Shown one piece after another: positions 17,257-25,935 of a stretch of 39,953 bases of DNA (position 1 is the stretch's first letter; every line of letters begins with the position of its first letter). The notes under the pieces were generated by a model. The model was not told the origin of the DNA and made no database searches. It was given only the letters and a program-made list of their open reading frames with translations. The translations under genes were made by a program, and so were the position numbers. The DNA is from an uncultured Dialister sp. (lineage in GTDB: Bacteria > Bacillota > Negativicutes > Veillonellales > Dialisteraceae): the NCBI RefSeq assembly GCF_900538805.1, contig NZ_UPZP01000004.1:12501-52453 (forward strand), given 5' to 3'.

Positions 17257-18462
17257 CTATTTCACAAACTCCCCTATATGCCTGTTTATCACAGCGGCTA
17301 TACGCTTTTTCGCTTCCACGTCGCCGTGGAGGCCGTCCAGGGCCAGGTTTTCGGGCATAACGTTATCGTATGGGAAAGCGGCGGCGGTGTCTATGTGGGG
17401 CTGGGTGCGGATGAATGCATTCACCCTTTGGAAGGCCTCTTCCCAGCCTTCGGCGGTGGGTTCGTGGAAGACTTTGTCTATGCTTTTGGGGTTGATAGGC
17501 GGCAGGGTGAGGAGGATGGGGATGATGCCGTGGTCCCTGCATTTCTGCTGGATTTCCTTTAAATCTTCTATTACATCCTCCGCCGGCACGCCGCCGCGAA
17601 GGCTGTTGCTGCCGCCCATGATGAGGAGATATTTCAAGTGGAATGGCAGCACGTCCCGGTCGAACCGTTCCACCATGTCATGGCTTGTATTTCCGGAATC
17701 TCCCAGGTTTACCGTGTCAAAGTCCAGATAGTGGCCGTAGCTGTATTCCAGGTCGTTGGGGCCGTAGGACATGCGGCCGCCGCCATGGGTGATGCTGTCT
17801 CCGTAGAGGCCGATGGTCCAGCCTTCCGTGGAAAACTGCCGCTTCTGGGGAAGGCTCCACTCACCCACCGGATTTCCTTCTTCATCCTTTCCCCGCACCC
17901 GCCAGTACCAGGTGCCGAAGCGGGGCGTGTCATCGTAGAAATCGGTATATAGAAAGTCACCGCCCCCTATATGATAGATAGAATGGGCGCTGCCTTCGGT
18001 ATCTTCGGGATAGGCGGAAAGGACTTCGATTTCATAGGAAGCAGTCCCCGGATTTCCAATGTAGGAATAGACCGGATAAAGCAGGGCACCGCCCTTTTCG
18101 CCGCTCCTGTCGGGCCGCGGAATGGGCGCATTCCGTGAAATCTCCGTCACCGAATCGGCCAGTCTTTGGGGGCTGCTTTCGTTTCCTATGGGGAAACCGT
18201 CAAAATCAAGGGGCCTTTCCTGCCAGTACAGATTCGACGGATTCCGAAGCCGCCCGGCCTGCGGCAGAAGCATGTCACTCATGTAGGCGGTGGTTTCCTG
18301 CACCTTCACCAGCTTCCCCGCTTCCAGCCGGCTGAAGATGACGTCGTACTTCACGGCATCGTAGTCCGGCTCCCAGGACAAATGAAGCAGCCCCTCTGCA
18401 GAAACGGTACCTGCGGTGAGAAGGACTGCCAGTATGGTGGAAATCATCAGTTTTGTGTTCAT
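17257..18462 (-). CDS. Secreted SGNH/GDSL-family hydrolase, paralogue 1
   Basis: A 401-residue exported protein: signal peptide (residues 1-22, cleavage near VSA-EG), a fibronectin-III-like middle region (SYEIEVL, FGTWYWRVRGKDEEGNPVG), then an SGNH hydrolase domain. Block I GDSITHGGG (221-229, nucleophile Ser223), block II Gly in LGDSGNTS, block III GGSNS (N286; the usual Asp of GxND is Ser), block V DGLH (D376, H379). SGNH enzymes cleave esters, often acetyl groups on sugars or peptidoglycan; the substrate here is unknown. GGAG lies 7 nt before the ATG. A parS site sits 14 bp upstream, inside the leader or promoter. Related to the protein at 19301-20650, with the same two-part layout. Confidence 0.85.
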   Translation of the reverse strand: MNTKLMISTILAVLLTAGTVSAEGLLHLSWEPDYDAVKYDVIFSRLEAGKLVKVQETTAYMSDMLLPQAGRLRNPSNLYWQERPLDFDGFPIGNESSPQRLADSVTEISRNAPIPRPDRSGEKGGALLYPVYSYIGNPGTASYEIEVLSAYPEDTEGSAHSIYHIGGGDFLYTDFYDDTPRFGTWYWRVRGKDEEGNPVGEWSLPQKRQFSTEGWTIGLYGDSITHGGGRMSYGPNDLEYSYGHYLDFDTVNLGDSGNTSHDMVERFDRDVLPFHLKYLLIMGGSNSLRGGVPAEDVIEDLKEIQQKCRDHGIIPILLTLPPINPKSIDKVFHEPTAEGWEEAFQRVNAFIRTQPHIDTAAAFPYDNVMPENLALDGLHGDVEAKKRIAAVINRHIGEFVK

Positions 18463-18475
18463 AGATTATCTCCAT

Positions 18476-18491
18476 TGTTTCACGTGAAACA
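18476..18491. other. parS centromere site 1
   Basis: TGTTTCACGTGAAACA, the exact palindromic ParB/Spo0J recognition site; flanking bases extend the symmetry to 20 bp. It lies 14 bp before the start codon of the SGNH hydrolase and about 9.4 kb from parB. Confidence 0.93.
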
Positions 18492-18493
18492 AT

Positions 18494-19300
18494 CTGGGGC
18501 CGCGAAGCGACCCGGGTTCAGAGGGTTCAGAAGGTTCAAAGGGTTCAGAGGGGAAGGTATCGCCCTATCGGGCGATGAGTTTTATATGCTGTGGAGGTCC
18601 TGCATAGGACCTCCAAGTCAGCCAAAGTTTGCCCTTAACCTGCCCATAAAAGGGCCTTCCTTTTGTCGGCTGGCCGTGGTCGGCGGCAGCGCTGCGTACT
18701 TAACATAGAGGCAACAGCAGTTAGCAATTAGCAGTTGGCTGAGTCCGAGTTGGTATGGATTCATAGGCAGGAATCGCATTGCGATGATTGGCCGCCTAAA
18801 GGCGGCCACCCCCTATCCCGCTTTGCGGGACTTCCCCCTATTCAGGGGGAAGAATGGGCTTCTCTATAGTTTCCAACAGAATCATATGGAACGCTGCTGA
18901 GCATCCATAGTGCCCCCGCTTGCGGGGGGAAAGGTGGTGGCACCAGCCACCAAAGGGGGCGCTGCCGCAGGCAGCATATATAACTCCCTCTGAACCAGCC
19001 CGCTCTGCGGGCGGAACCCATCGGTCAGTGTGCCAGCACATGACCGATAGAACCTGGGCGCCGAAGGCGCCTGAACCCTCTTGCTTTCGGGAATATAGCG
19101 TCTGCCATCTGATGTCTGCCGTCTGCCGGTCTGATGTCTTCCCGCCGACTGGTATTTACTGGCTAATGAGTCACTGTCTCCACGTACCGAGATCCTTCGC
19201 TGGCGCTCAGGATGACGGTGGACAGCGGGAAGCAGACAGCTCCTCCACTGCCACACTAGTACACTAGTACACTAGCACACTAGCACACTCACACTGCCCC
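18494..19300. repeat. Intergenic repeat mosaic with structured element C
   Basis: About 800 bp without a gene: GGTTCARAG repeats (18514-18550), a TATCGCCCTATCGGGCGATG hairpin, structured element copy C (18592-18674), the CCCCCTATTCAGGGGG and GGTGGTGGCACCAGCCACC modules (about 18830-18960), a reversed CATTCTGAGCG-type module (about 19180-19215) and a run of ACACTAGTAC/ACACTAGCAC 10-mers (19253-19290). Confidence 0.7.
18592..18674 (-). other. Structured element, copy C
   Basis: Read on the minus strand: H1 GCCAGCCGA with TTGGCTGAC (one mismatch, one G-T), GACAAAAGGAA, H2 GGCCCTT with AAGGGCA around loop TTATGGGCAGGTT, then H3 TGGAGGTCCT/AGGACCTCCA with loop ATGC. H3 is identical to copy A while H2 is like copy B, suggesting recombination between copies. 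Confidence 0.65.
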
Positions 19301-20650
19301 CTATTTCCTGAACTCTCCCATGTGCCTGTTAATTTCTCCCGCTATCATCTGCTTAGCGTTCCAGTCGCCGTGGATGCCGTCCATGGCCAGTTCTCCCGGC
19401 ATGACGGAGTAGTCCGCAAAGGGGCCGGCGGTGTCGATGTGGGGCTGGGTACGGATCCAGCTGTTTACGGTGTCCACCGATTCCTTCCAGCCGCTGTAGG
19501 TGACGTCGCCGTAGTATTTCTGGATGTTTTCCGGGTTAATGGGAACGATGGTTAAGAGGATGGGCACAATGTGGTGTTCTTCGCATTTCTTCCGGATGGC
19601 TTCCAGATGGCCGATAACCTTTTGGGGGTCCGCGCCCATACGAAGGTCGTTGATGCCGCCCATGATGAGGAGGTATTTCACATGGAAGGGAAGTACGTCA
19701 CGGTCGAAGCGGTCTTCCATCATTTCCGTGGTGTCACCGCTTCTTCCCATGTTGACGGCCGGGAAATCAAGGTAGGTAACGTAGCTGTAGGCCATGTCGG
19801 CGGGGCTGTGGTAGAGATGGCCGCCGCCCTGGGTGATGCTGTCGCCGAAAATACCGACTTCGAAGTGTTCTTCGGGGTTTGTCCTCACCTTTTCCGGAAG
19901 GCTCCAGATACCCAGGGGATTTCCGTTTTCATCCATGCCCCGCACCCGCCAGTAGAAGGTGCCGATTCGGGGGTTGTCGTCGTACACATTGGAAAGGGTG
20001 GTGGTTTTTGAAAAGACCCGGTACTTTGACGGCGCCGTGCCATCCGGATTTTCCGGATACCGGTCCATCACTTCCACTTCGTAACTGGCAGCGCCGGGAT
20101 TTCCTGCATAGGAATAGACGGGATAGAGCAGGGTGGAGCCGTTTCCCGGATGGTAGACATGGGGATAAGGGGCATTTCGACTCACCGGCTTCATGGTGCT
20201 TCTCACTTCCATGGGAGAAGAGAAGGGGCCCATGCCCTGCCAGTTGGCGTCAATGGGCCGCACCCGCCAATAAAGGGGTGCTTCCCCCGGAGGAAAGGCA
20301 GCCAAGTCCACCAGCACCTGGTTCGTGTAAATGCGCTGGTTGTCGTAGAGGTGGTTTTCCACGGGGCTGTTCCTGTTCAGATTTTCCGGAAGCCCCCGGA
20401 AAATTTCCACTTCGTAGCGCACAGATTCCGGGTCCTCCTGCCAGGTGAGGAGGATGAGCTTTTCCTGGGGCTCCGCCTTTTCTTCAACCTGGGCCGGAAC
20501 GGCCCCCTCTTCCCTGCCGGCGGCCAGGGCACTTTGGAGAAGCAGGTCTTCTATATTTCCTTCTTCCGCAAAAGCAGGAAGGGTCAAAGCTCCGGCCAGA
20601 AGGGCGGAGAGAAGGATTCCGGAGAATTTTTTTGAAATCTGAAGGCTCAT
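19301..20650 (-). CDS. Secreted SGNH/GDSL-family hydrolase, paralogue 2
   Basis: A 449-residue exported protein. Signal peptide 1-28 (ALLAGALTLPAFA-EE), a region to about 260 with two fibronectin-like strands patterns (PLYWRVRPID, TFYWRVRGMDENGNPLG), then an SGNH domain: GDSITQGGG (269-277, Ser271), Gly in MGRSGDTTE, GGIND (N334, D335) and DGIH (D424, H427). Unlike paralogue 1 it keeps the canonical GxND block. Probably an esterase acting in the envelope; the substrate is unknown. Its ATG overlaps the TGA of the Sel1-repeat gene upstream (ATGA), and AAAAGGAAATGAG provides a ribosome site, so the two are co-transcribed and probably translationally coupled. Confidence 0.88.
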   Translation of the reverse strand: MSLQISKKFSGILLSALLAGALTLPAFAEEGNIEDLLLQSALAAGREEGAVPAQVEEKAEPQEKLILLTWQEDPESVRYEVEIFRGLPENLNRNSPVENHLYDNQRIYTNQVLVDLAAFPPGEAPLYWRVRPIDANWQGMGPFSSPMEVRSTMKPVSRNAPYPHVYHPGNGSTLLYPVYSYAGNPGAASYEVEVMDRYPENPDGTAPSKYRVFSKTTTLSNVYDDNPRIGTFYWRVRGMDENGNPLGIWSLPEKVRTNPEEHFEVGIFGDSITQGGGHLYHSPADMAYSYVTYLDFPAVNMGRSGDTTEMMEDRFDRDVLPFHVKYLLIMGGINDLRMGADPQKVIGHLEAIRKKCEEHHIVPILLTIVPINPENIQKYYGDVTYSGWKESVDTVNSWIRTQPHIDTAGPFADYSVMPGELAMDGIHGDWNAKQMIAGEINRHMGEFRK

Positions 20651-21786
20651 AACTCATTTCCTTTTAATTCTTGATGAAGGTACTGCAGTGCTTCTTCCGC
20701 CTCGGAGCTTCCCAGGGCAGCCGCTTTTTCCAGCCACTGCACCGCTGCCAGACTGCTTGGCTCGGTGCCGTAGCCGTACTGATAGCAGGCGGCCAGCCAT
20801 CCCATGGCTTCCGGGAATCCCCGGTCTGCGGCCTTTTGGAAAAGGGCGAAGGCTTTCCGGTCATTTCCATCTTCGTGGTACATCACCGCCAGCTGGGTGG
20901 TGGAGGAATCCATGCCGGCGTCAGAGGCCTTCTGATACCATTCTTTGGCCAGGCGGCGGTCCTTTTTCGTGCCGTTTCCATAATCATAGCAGTTGGCCAG
21001 GTTGCCCATGGCTGTGGGCTCTCCTCCTTCCGCCGCCTTTCTCGTGTACCGGAAGCCCTCTTTTTTGCTTCCTCCCTTTTCATCAAAGAGGTAGAGCATG
21101 CCCAGGGCGGTGCCTGCCTTCAGATGGCCCTTGGAAAAGGCCTTCTTGAAGAGACGGATGCCCTCCTTTTCATCTTTCGCCACTCCGTCCCCCAGATAGT
21201 AGAAATAGGCCAGCCGGTTCATGCTGTCCGGATAGCCGGCTTCCATGGATTTCCGGTAGGAGGACAGGGATTTCTTATCGTCCACGTATTTTTTGAGGAG
21301 AGGATTGTTATCCTTCACATGACGGTCATGGAACTGGCCCAGATCGTTCCAGGCTTTCCAGTATCCCTGCAGAGCCGCCGCTTCCAGCAGATGGAGGCCC
21401 GTGTGCACTTCTTCGTCCGTCTTGCCATGCACCACGCTGAGACAGCCCAGGGCTTCCAGGGCAAAGACATCACTTTCCTTCTTTGCTGCGTCAATCCACT
21501 TTTCTTTGGCGTCCATGATTTCATGGAAGGCCTCATGGCTCAGGAGGTCGAAATGGAGCATGCAGTACACACCGCAGAGACCGTCTCCCGCCCGGGCCCC
21601 CTTAAGGGCTTTTTCGATAGCTCCTTCAGGAGAAAAGGGCGCCGCTCCCAGGTAGTACTGTTCATAGAGGGCCAGGAAATAAAGGGCCCTGCCGTTCCCT
21701 TCCTCCGCCAGCTTTTGGAAGAGAGGATAGGCCTCTTTCACCTGATAGGCCTGAAATAGTTTTTCAGCATTTTCCAATTCCGTCAT
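20647..21786 (-). CDS. Sel1-repeat (TPR-like) protein 1
   Basis: A 379-residue soluble protein made of Sel1-like repeats, alpha-helical pairs of about 36 residues with the pattern AxxxLGxxYxxGxGxxxDxxxAxxWYxKAAxxG; clear examples are PDSMNRLAYFYYLGDGVAKD, NLANCYDYGNGTKKD and GWLAACYQYGYGTE. No signal peptide, so cytoplasmic. Such repeats are protein-binding scaffolds. The start is ATG 21786 (GAGGAA 5 nt upstream); the frame is open further 5' but only through repeat DNA. It overlaps the secreted SGNH hydrolase by 4 bp, an odd pairing of a cytoplasmic scaffold with an exported enzyme. Two further paralogues follow at 22.5 and 24.2 kb. Confidence 0.88.
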   Translation of the reverse strand: MTELENAEKLFQAYQVKEAYPLFQKLAEEGNGRALYFLALYEQYYLGAAPFSPEGAIEKALKGARAGDGLCGVYCMLHFDLLSHEAFHEIMDAKEKWIDAAKKESDVFALEALGCLSVVHGKTDEEVHTGLHLLEAAALQGYWKAWNDLGQFHDRHVKDNNPLLKKYVDDKKSLSSYRKSMEAGYPDSMNRLAYFYYLGDGVAKDEKEGIRLFKKAFSKGHLKAGTALGMLYLFDEKGGSKKEGFRYTRKAAEGGEPTAMGNLANCYDYGNGTKKDRRLAKEWYQKASDAGMDSSTTQLAVMYHEDGNDRKAFALFQKAADRGFPEAMGWLAACYQYGYGTEPSSLAAVQWLEKAAALGSSEAEEALQYLHQELKGNEL

Positions 21787-22537
21787 TGTGATTCCTCGTT
21801 TCTTGTGGATATTTGGACACGCCCTGTCGGGCGTGAGGGTTGACGGGACTTCGTCCCGAGGGTTATGGCCGCCTGTGGGCGGCGGGTTGTGTAGAAGGGT
21901 TGCGTCGCTTTCGCTCAGGGGGCAACAGCCGCCTTCGGCGGTTGAAGGTGGTGGTATCGCCATTGGACACGCCTGCGGCGTGAGGGTTCAAAGGGTTCAG
22001 AAGGTTCAAAGGGTTCAGAGGGTGGTGGTATCGCCCTTCGGGCGATGAGTCTTATAATTCCGCTTCGCGGAATGGAAAACCATACAACCGGGCTGCGCCC
22101 GTTGGAAATGCTCCCCTATCCCCGCCTGCGGCGGTACTTCTCCTAAAGGGAAGCATGTCATTGGATTCGTAGGGAGCCGCAAGGTGCGTATTCTGCATAG
22201 AATACGCAAGGCCGGATACGTTGGCGCCTAGCCTGCCCATAAAGGCGCCTTCCGATAGATATCCGGCCCGATGTCTGAGAATCCAGTGACACGCTTCCCC
22301 GCGGGCAAGGTGGCAGCGCCAGCCATCAATTGGGGTGCTGCCGAAGGCAGCATTTATACTGGCGCCGACAGGCGCCCACCACAACCCTCACAGCCGCAGG
22401 CTGTGTCAAACTTAAGAACCCTCGGGGCGAAAGCCCCGTCAATCTTAAGAACCCTTTGCCCCCTTGCTTTTGGGAATACGCTCCAGCGCCCGTCGGTAAG
22501 CGGACAGCCGATAGCGGACAGCTGTCCAACCAGCCCG
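21787..22537. repeat. Intergenic repeat mosaic with structured element D
   Basis: 750 bp without a gene: ACGCCCTGTCGGGCGTG and GCCGCCTTCGGCGG hairpins, GGTTCARAG repeats (21986-22022), a TATCGCCCTTCGGGCGATG hairpin, a CATGTCATTGGATTCGTAGG module, structured element D (22185-22268), a CATCAATTGGGGTGCTGCCG module, and AGCGGACAG-type short repeats at 22498-22525. Confidence 0.7.
22185..22268 (-). other. Structured element, copy D
   Basis: Most diverged in sequence but perfectly paired: H1 GGCCGGATA with TATCCGGCC, H2 GGCGCCT with AGGCGCC around loop TTATGGGCAGGCT, H3 TGCGTATTCT/AGAATACGCA with loop ATGC. Every stem differs from copies A and B, yet the unpaired GGAA, the 13-nt loop and AAC are the same. 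Confidence 0.7.
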
Positions 22538-23629
22538 CTAAATTGCATATACTCCCTGTTTCTTCAGTTCTTCCACCGCTTCTTCGGAGCCCTGGTCTGC
22601 GGCGCCCTTCAGATAGTCTATGCCCTTTTCCCTGTCCGGCTCTGTACCTTTGCCGTAGAGGTACATCATGCCTGCCATGTAGAGGGCCCGTTCTTCTCCT
22701 TTGGCTGCAGCCGCTTCCATGTAGGGCAGTGCTTCATCTTCTTTTCCATTTTCCAGGTAGAGGAGGGCCAAAGAGAACAGGCCCTCTTCGTATCCGTTGA
22801 TGGCAGCGTCTTTCAAAAGATTCACCGCTTTTTTCATATCCCTTTCCACGGTGATTCCCTTTTCATAGTAGAAGGCCAGTTCCGCCATGGCTTCGCCGCT
22901 GCCCTGCCCTGCCGCTTTTTCGTACCAGCGGCGGGCTTTTTCCGGGGACTCCCTGATTTCCATATCTGCGTCCACGGTTCCTTCGTACAATTTCCCCAGA
23001 AGGAGGGCCGCTTCTTCGTTGCCGTGGTCAAAGGATTTTTCCAGCCAGGAAATGGCTTTCTCCAGATCCTTATCCGTCCGGGCCTTCATGGCTCCATCAA
23101 GGCCCAGCATATATTCGCTTTCGCTGTCGTGGAATTCGGCGGCCTTCTGAAAGCAGGTGAGTGCTTTCTTTTCCCTGTCTTCCGTGAAATTGTATTCATG
23201 GTAGAACATGCCCAGGTCATAGAGGGCTTTCCAGTATTCATAGAAAGCGCCCTTGGCCAGCCATTTCACCCCTTCTTCATAATCCAGGATGATACCGCTG
23301 CCCATATAGAAAAGGCCGGCTTCGTCCATGGCCAGCACGTCGCCCCGGTTAGCGGCCAGAAGGACGCGGGAGAAATCCTGGTTCACCGTGTCCCACATGT
23401 CCTTCCCCGTTTCGCCCTGGAAAAGGGAGAGGCTTGCGAGAGGATCTCCCAGCTTTCTTCCTTCTTCAAAGAAATGGCGGCTCTTCTCTTCGTCCGCCCT
23501 TCGGTGGCCATAGCCTTCCCGTTCAATGAGCCCCAGAAGGTACAGGGCCCGGCCGCTCTTTTCCTTCAGCAGTTCTTCATAGGCTTCATCAATTTTTCCC
23601 TGTAAAAAAAGTCTTTCTCCTTCTGCCAT
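22538..23629 (-). CDS. Sel1-repeat (TPR-like) protein 2
   Basis: A 363-residue cytoplasmic protein of Sel1-like repeats (LGLIEREGYGHRRADEEKSRHFFEEG, MAELAFYYEKGITVERDMKKAVNL, YMAGMMYLYGKGTEPDREKGIDYL). Second of three paralogues in this stretch, diverged enough that the duplications are old. Start ATG 23629 with AAGGAG 7 nt upstream. No signal peptide or membrane segment. Separated from its neighbours by repeat DNA on both sides, so probably transcribed alone. Function unknown; a scaffold or regulator of the envelope enzymes nearby is only a guess from context. Confidence 0.87.
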   Translation of the reverse strand: MAEGERLFLQGKIDEAYEELLKEKSGRALYLLGLIEREGYGHRRADEEKSRHFFEEGRKLGDPLASLSLFQGETGKDMWDTVNQDFSRVLLAANRGDVLAMDEAGLFYMGSGIILDYEEGVKWLAKGAFYEYWKALYDLGMFYHEYNFTEDREKKALTCFQKAAEFHDSESEYMLGLDGAMKARTDKDLEKAISWLEKSFDHGNEEAALLLGKLYEGTVDADMEIRESPEKARRWYEKAAGQGSGEAMAELAFYYEKGITVERDMKKAVNLLKDAAINGYEEGLFSLALLYLENGKEDEALPYMEAAAAKGEERALYMAGMMYLYGKGTEPDREKGIDYLKGAADQGSEEAVEELKKQGVYAI

Positions 23630-23651
23630 GGTCTGGCTCCTTTCTTTTGAA

Positions 23652-24212
23652 ATCGGTTTCCTGTGCGGCGTGACGCTATGGTGCTTTTTACCGACAGGAA
23701 ATTATTCGCGAAGGGTTTCCTGTCCGGCGTGACGTAATGGTATTCCTTACCGACTGGAAACTGTTTGCGAAAGGTTTCCTGTCCGGCTTGATACTATGGT
23801 GTTTCTTACCGACAGAAAACTGTTTGCGAAGGGTTTCCTGTTCGACTTGACACCATTGCGTTTCTTACCGACAGGAAGCTTTCCGATGGGAGATTTCTCG
23901 ACTCCGCTTCGCTCCGCTCGAAATGACAGAGCGGCGCGGCTCCAATGTGTTTCATCTCAATAGGAAACTATTCGCAAAGGGTTTCCTATACGGCGTGACG
24001 CAATGGTATTCCTTACCGACAGGAAACTGTTTGCGGAGGGTTTCCTATACGGCTTGACGCAGTGTTATTCCTTACCGACAAGAAACTATTCGCGAAAAGT
24101 TTCCTGTCCGGCGTGACGCAATGGTATTCCTTACCGACAGGAAACTTTCCGATGGGAGATTTCTCGACTCCGCTTCGCTCCGCTCGAAATGACAGAGCGG
24201 CGTAGTTCCACT
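23652..24212. repeat. Array 3 of 59-bp palindromic units (8 units)
   Basis: Eight units of GTTTCCTGTCCGGCGTGACG...TTACCGACAGGAAAC with linkers TTCGCGAAGG or TTTGCGAAGG. Two units are interrupted by the GATTTCTCGACTCCGCTTCG module (about 23890, 24160). It fills the gap between Sel1 genes 2 and 3 and stops at the stop codon of gene 3. Confidence 0.88.
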
Positions 24213-24217
24213 GTGTT

Positions 24218-25558
24218 TCATGAAAAATGAGTTCTCAGCACTTTTTCTGCCTCCGCCTGTCCCTTCATGGCGGCGCGCTGGAGGAGTTCTTGGGCTTTTC
24301 TGAGGTTCCGGGGGACTCCGGTGCCGGAAAGGTAGCAGTACCCCAGGGCGAATTCTGCATTTGGTTCGCCCTGATCCGCCGCCTGCCTGAAATAGGGCAG
24401 CGCTTTTTCCGGATCTTTCTGATTCATATACCAGTTACCCAGGGCCGTGATGCTGAGCGGTTCATTTTCTTCTTCCGCCAGGTTTTCCAGTACTTTCAGC
24501 CCCAGTTCTTCATTGATATCTACACCCCGTCCATAGAGCATGCACAATGCCAGTTCGCGGAAGGCATCGTTATCCCCCTCCTGGGATGCCTGGCTCAGAT
24601 AGGAAATCCCCTTTTTCATGCTTTCCGGGTCTCCTTTGCCGTAGATATTAATGAGGCCCAGCATGGTGCCGGCTACGGTATTTCCTGCGTCCCAGGCTTT
24701 CCTGTAGCACTGCTCCGCTTTTTCCGAATCCGCCTTTGTGCCTTCCCCTTTGTAATACATTTGGCCCAGACGCAGGAGGGCTTCGCCTTCGCCCCGCTGC
24801 GCTGCCAGTTTCAAATAGGTGAAGCTCTTTTCTTTGTCCCGGAACCGGCTGTCCTCTTCGTATTCCATGCCTTCTCCGGAATAGATTTCATAGAGCACCA
24901 TGGCTGCTTCAGTGGAACCATGGGCGGCCGCTTTTTCAAGGCAGATGAGGGCACGGCTCATGTCCCTTTCCGTGCCGATGCCGTCACGGTAGCAGCAGCC
25001 CAGCTGGCATTTGCCGTTTCCATAGGCCATGGCGGCGCTCTTCAGGTACCAGAGAAAGGCTTTGTGTTTATCGTATTCCTTGAAATCTTCATTTTCAAGA
25101 ATCCATCCGGCCCGCACCATGGCGTCCACATGGCCCAGGGAGGCGGCCTTTTCGTACCATTCCAGCGCTTTTTTCAGGTTTACCCTCCGATGGTGGCCGA
25201 ATTCATACATGAGACCCATTTCTATCATAGCAAAGGTATTTCCCTTATCCGCCAGTTTTTTCACCTTTTTCACCAGCTTTTCGAAATCAGCGGAAGGAAT
25301 ATCCGGGTCCTTGGATTCCACCATGAAAAGGCCCAGGGGACTTTGGAGCTTCACGGACTTGGCCAGGAAATCGTCGGCCAGTTTGTCGTTCACCTCTCCT
25401 GTCATGCCGCAGGCATACATCTGGGCCAGCATGCCGGCGGCAATGCCTCTGTCCTCATCGCTGTAAGGACCTTTATACAAACGGGTATACATGGCAAGGG
25501 CGGCGGAAAAATCGCCTTTCAAAAGCAGTTCCTGTCCTTGTTCAATGGTATCGGTCAT
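24218..25558 (-). CDS. Sel1-repeat (TPR-like) protein 3
   Basis: A 446-residue cytoplasmic protein with about ten Sel1-like repeats (AMIEMGLMYEFGHHRRVNLKKALEWYEKAA, KCQLGCCYRDGIGTERDMSRAL, LRLGQMYYKGEGTKADSEKAEQCY, FALGYCYLSGTGVPRNLRKAQEL, shown by their cores). The longest of the three paralogues. Start ATG 25558, AAGGAG 6 nt upstream. No signal peptide. The stop codon borders array 3. As with the others, it is likely a binding scaffold; partner unknown. Confidence 0.88.
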   Translation of the reverse strand: MTDTIEQGQELLLKGDFSAALAMYTRLYKGPYSDEDRGIAAGMLAQMYACGMTGEVNDKLADDFLAKSVKLQSPLGLFMVESKDPDIPSADFEKLVKKVKKLADKGNTFAMIEMGLMYEFGHHRRVNLKKALEWYEKAASLGHVDAMVRAGWILENEDFKEYDKHKAFLWYLKSAAMAYGNGKCQLGCCYRDGIGTERDMSRALICLEKAAAHGSTEAAMVLYEIYSGEGMEYEEDSRFRDKEKSFTYLKLAAQRGEGEALLRLGQMYYKGEGTKADSEKAEQCYRKAWDAGNTVAGTMLGLINIYGKGDPESMKKGISYLSQASQEGDNDAFRELALCMLYGRGVDINEELGLKVLENLAEEENEPLSITALGNWYMNQKDPEKALPYFRQAADQGEPNAEFALGYCYLSGTGVPRNLRKAQELLQRAAMKGQAEAEKVLRTHFS

Positions 25559-25876
25559 GGGGGACTCCTTATTAGTGTAATAGTGAATTAGTGAGCTGGT
25601 GAGCTAGTGGGATAGTGAGACAGTGGGACAGTGAGGCGGCGGGCCGCTTACCGCTGTCGGCTTACCGCTTTCCGCTGAACTGATGAATGGTATTCCGCCG
25701 CGCAAGAGGATTTATGGGGAGTGATATAGTACCGCTTCGCAAAATTATATCACTCATCGCCCGGCAGAGCGATACCACACCCCTCAGACGCAAAGCGTCT
25801 GTCAATCTTAAGAACCTTTGGCCCATAGACCATCAAACTTGCGAACCCTTTACAATGGAGCTTCTTTACGCCCCAT
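25559..25876. repeat. Intergenic repeats before parS 2
   Basis: No gene. 25572-25630 is a run of about 10-bp GTGAGCTAGTGGGATAGTGA units (the reverse of the CACTAG/CACTGT runs at 19.26 and 33.4 kb), then GCGGGCCGCTTACCGCTGTC, a reversed CATCGCCCGGCAGAGCGATA hairpin and a reversed CAATCTTAAGAACCTTTGGC module. Confidence 0.65.
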
Positions 25877-25892
25877 TGTTTCACGTGAAACA
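25877..25892. other. parS centromere site 2
   Basis: Second perfect TGTTTCACGTGAAACA, 2 kb from parB and 7.4 kb from site 1. It lies between the M23 peptidase gene's terminator and Sel1 gene 3. ParB loads on such sites and spreads to form the segregation complex. Confidence 0.93.
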
Positions 25893-25897
25893 TTTCA

Positions 25898-25934
25898 AAA
25901 AACGCAGCCCGTCCTTATGACGCGCTGCGTTTTT
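25898..25934. terminator. Bidirectional terminator after the M23 peptidase gene
   Basis: AAAAACGCAGC (25898-25908) pairs with GCTGCGTTTTT (25924-25934). It begins 2 bp after the stop codon of the peptidase gene on the minus strand. Confidence 0.85.
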
Positions 25935-25935
25935 A

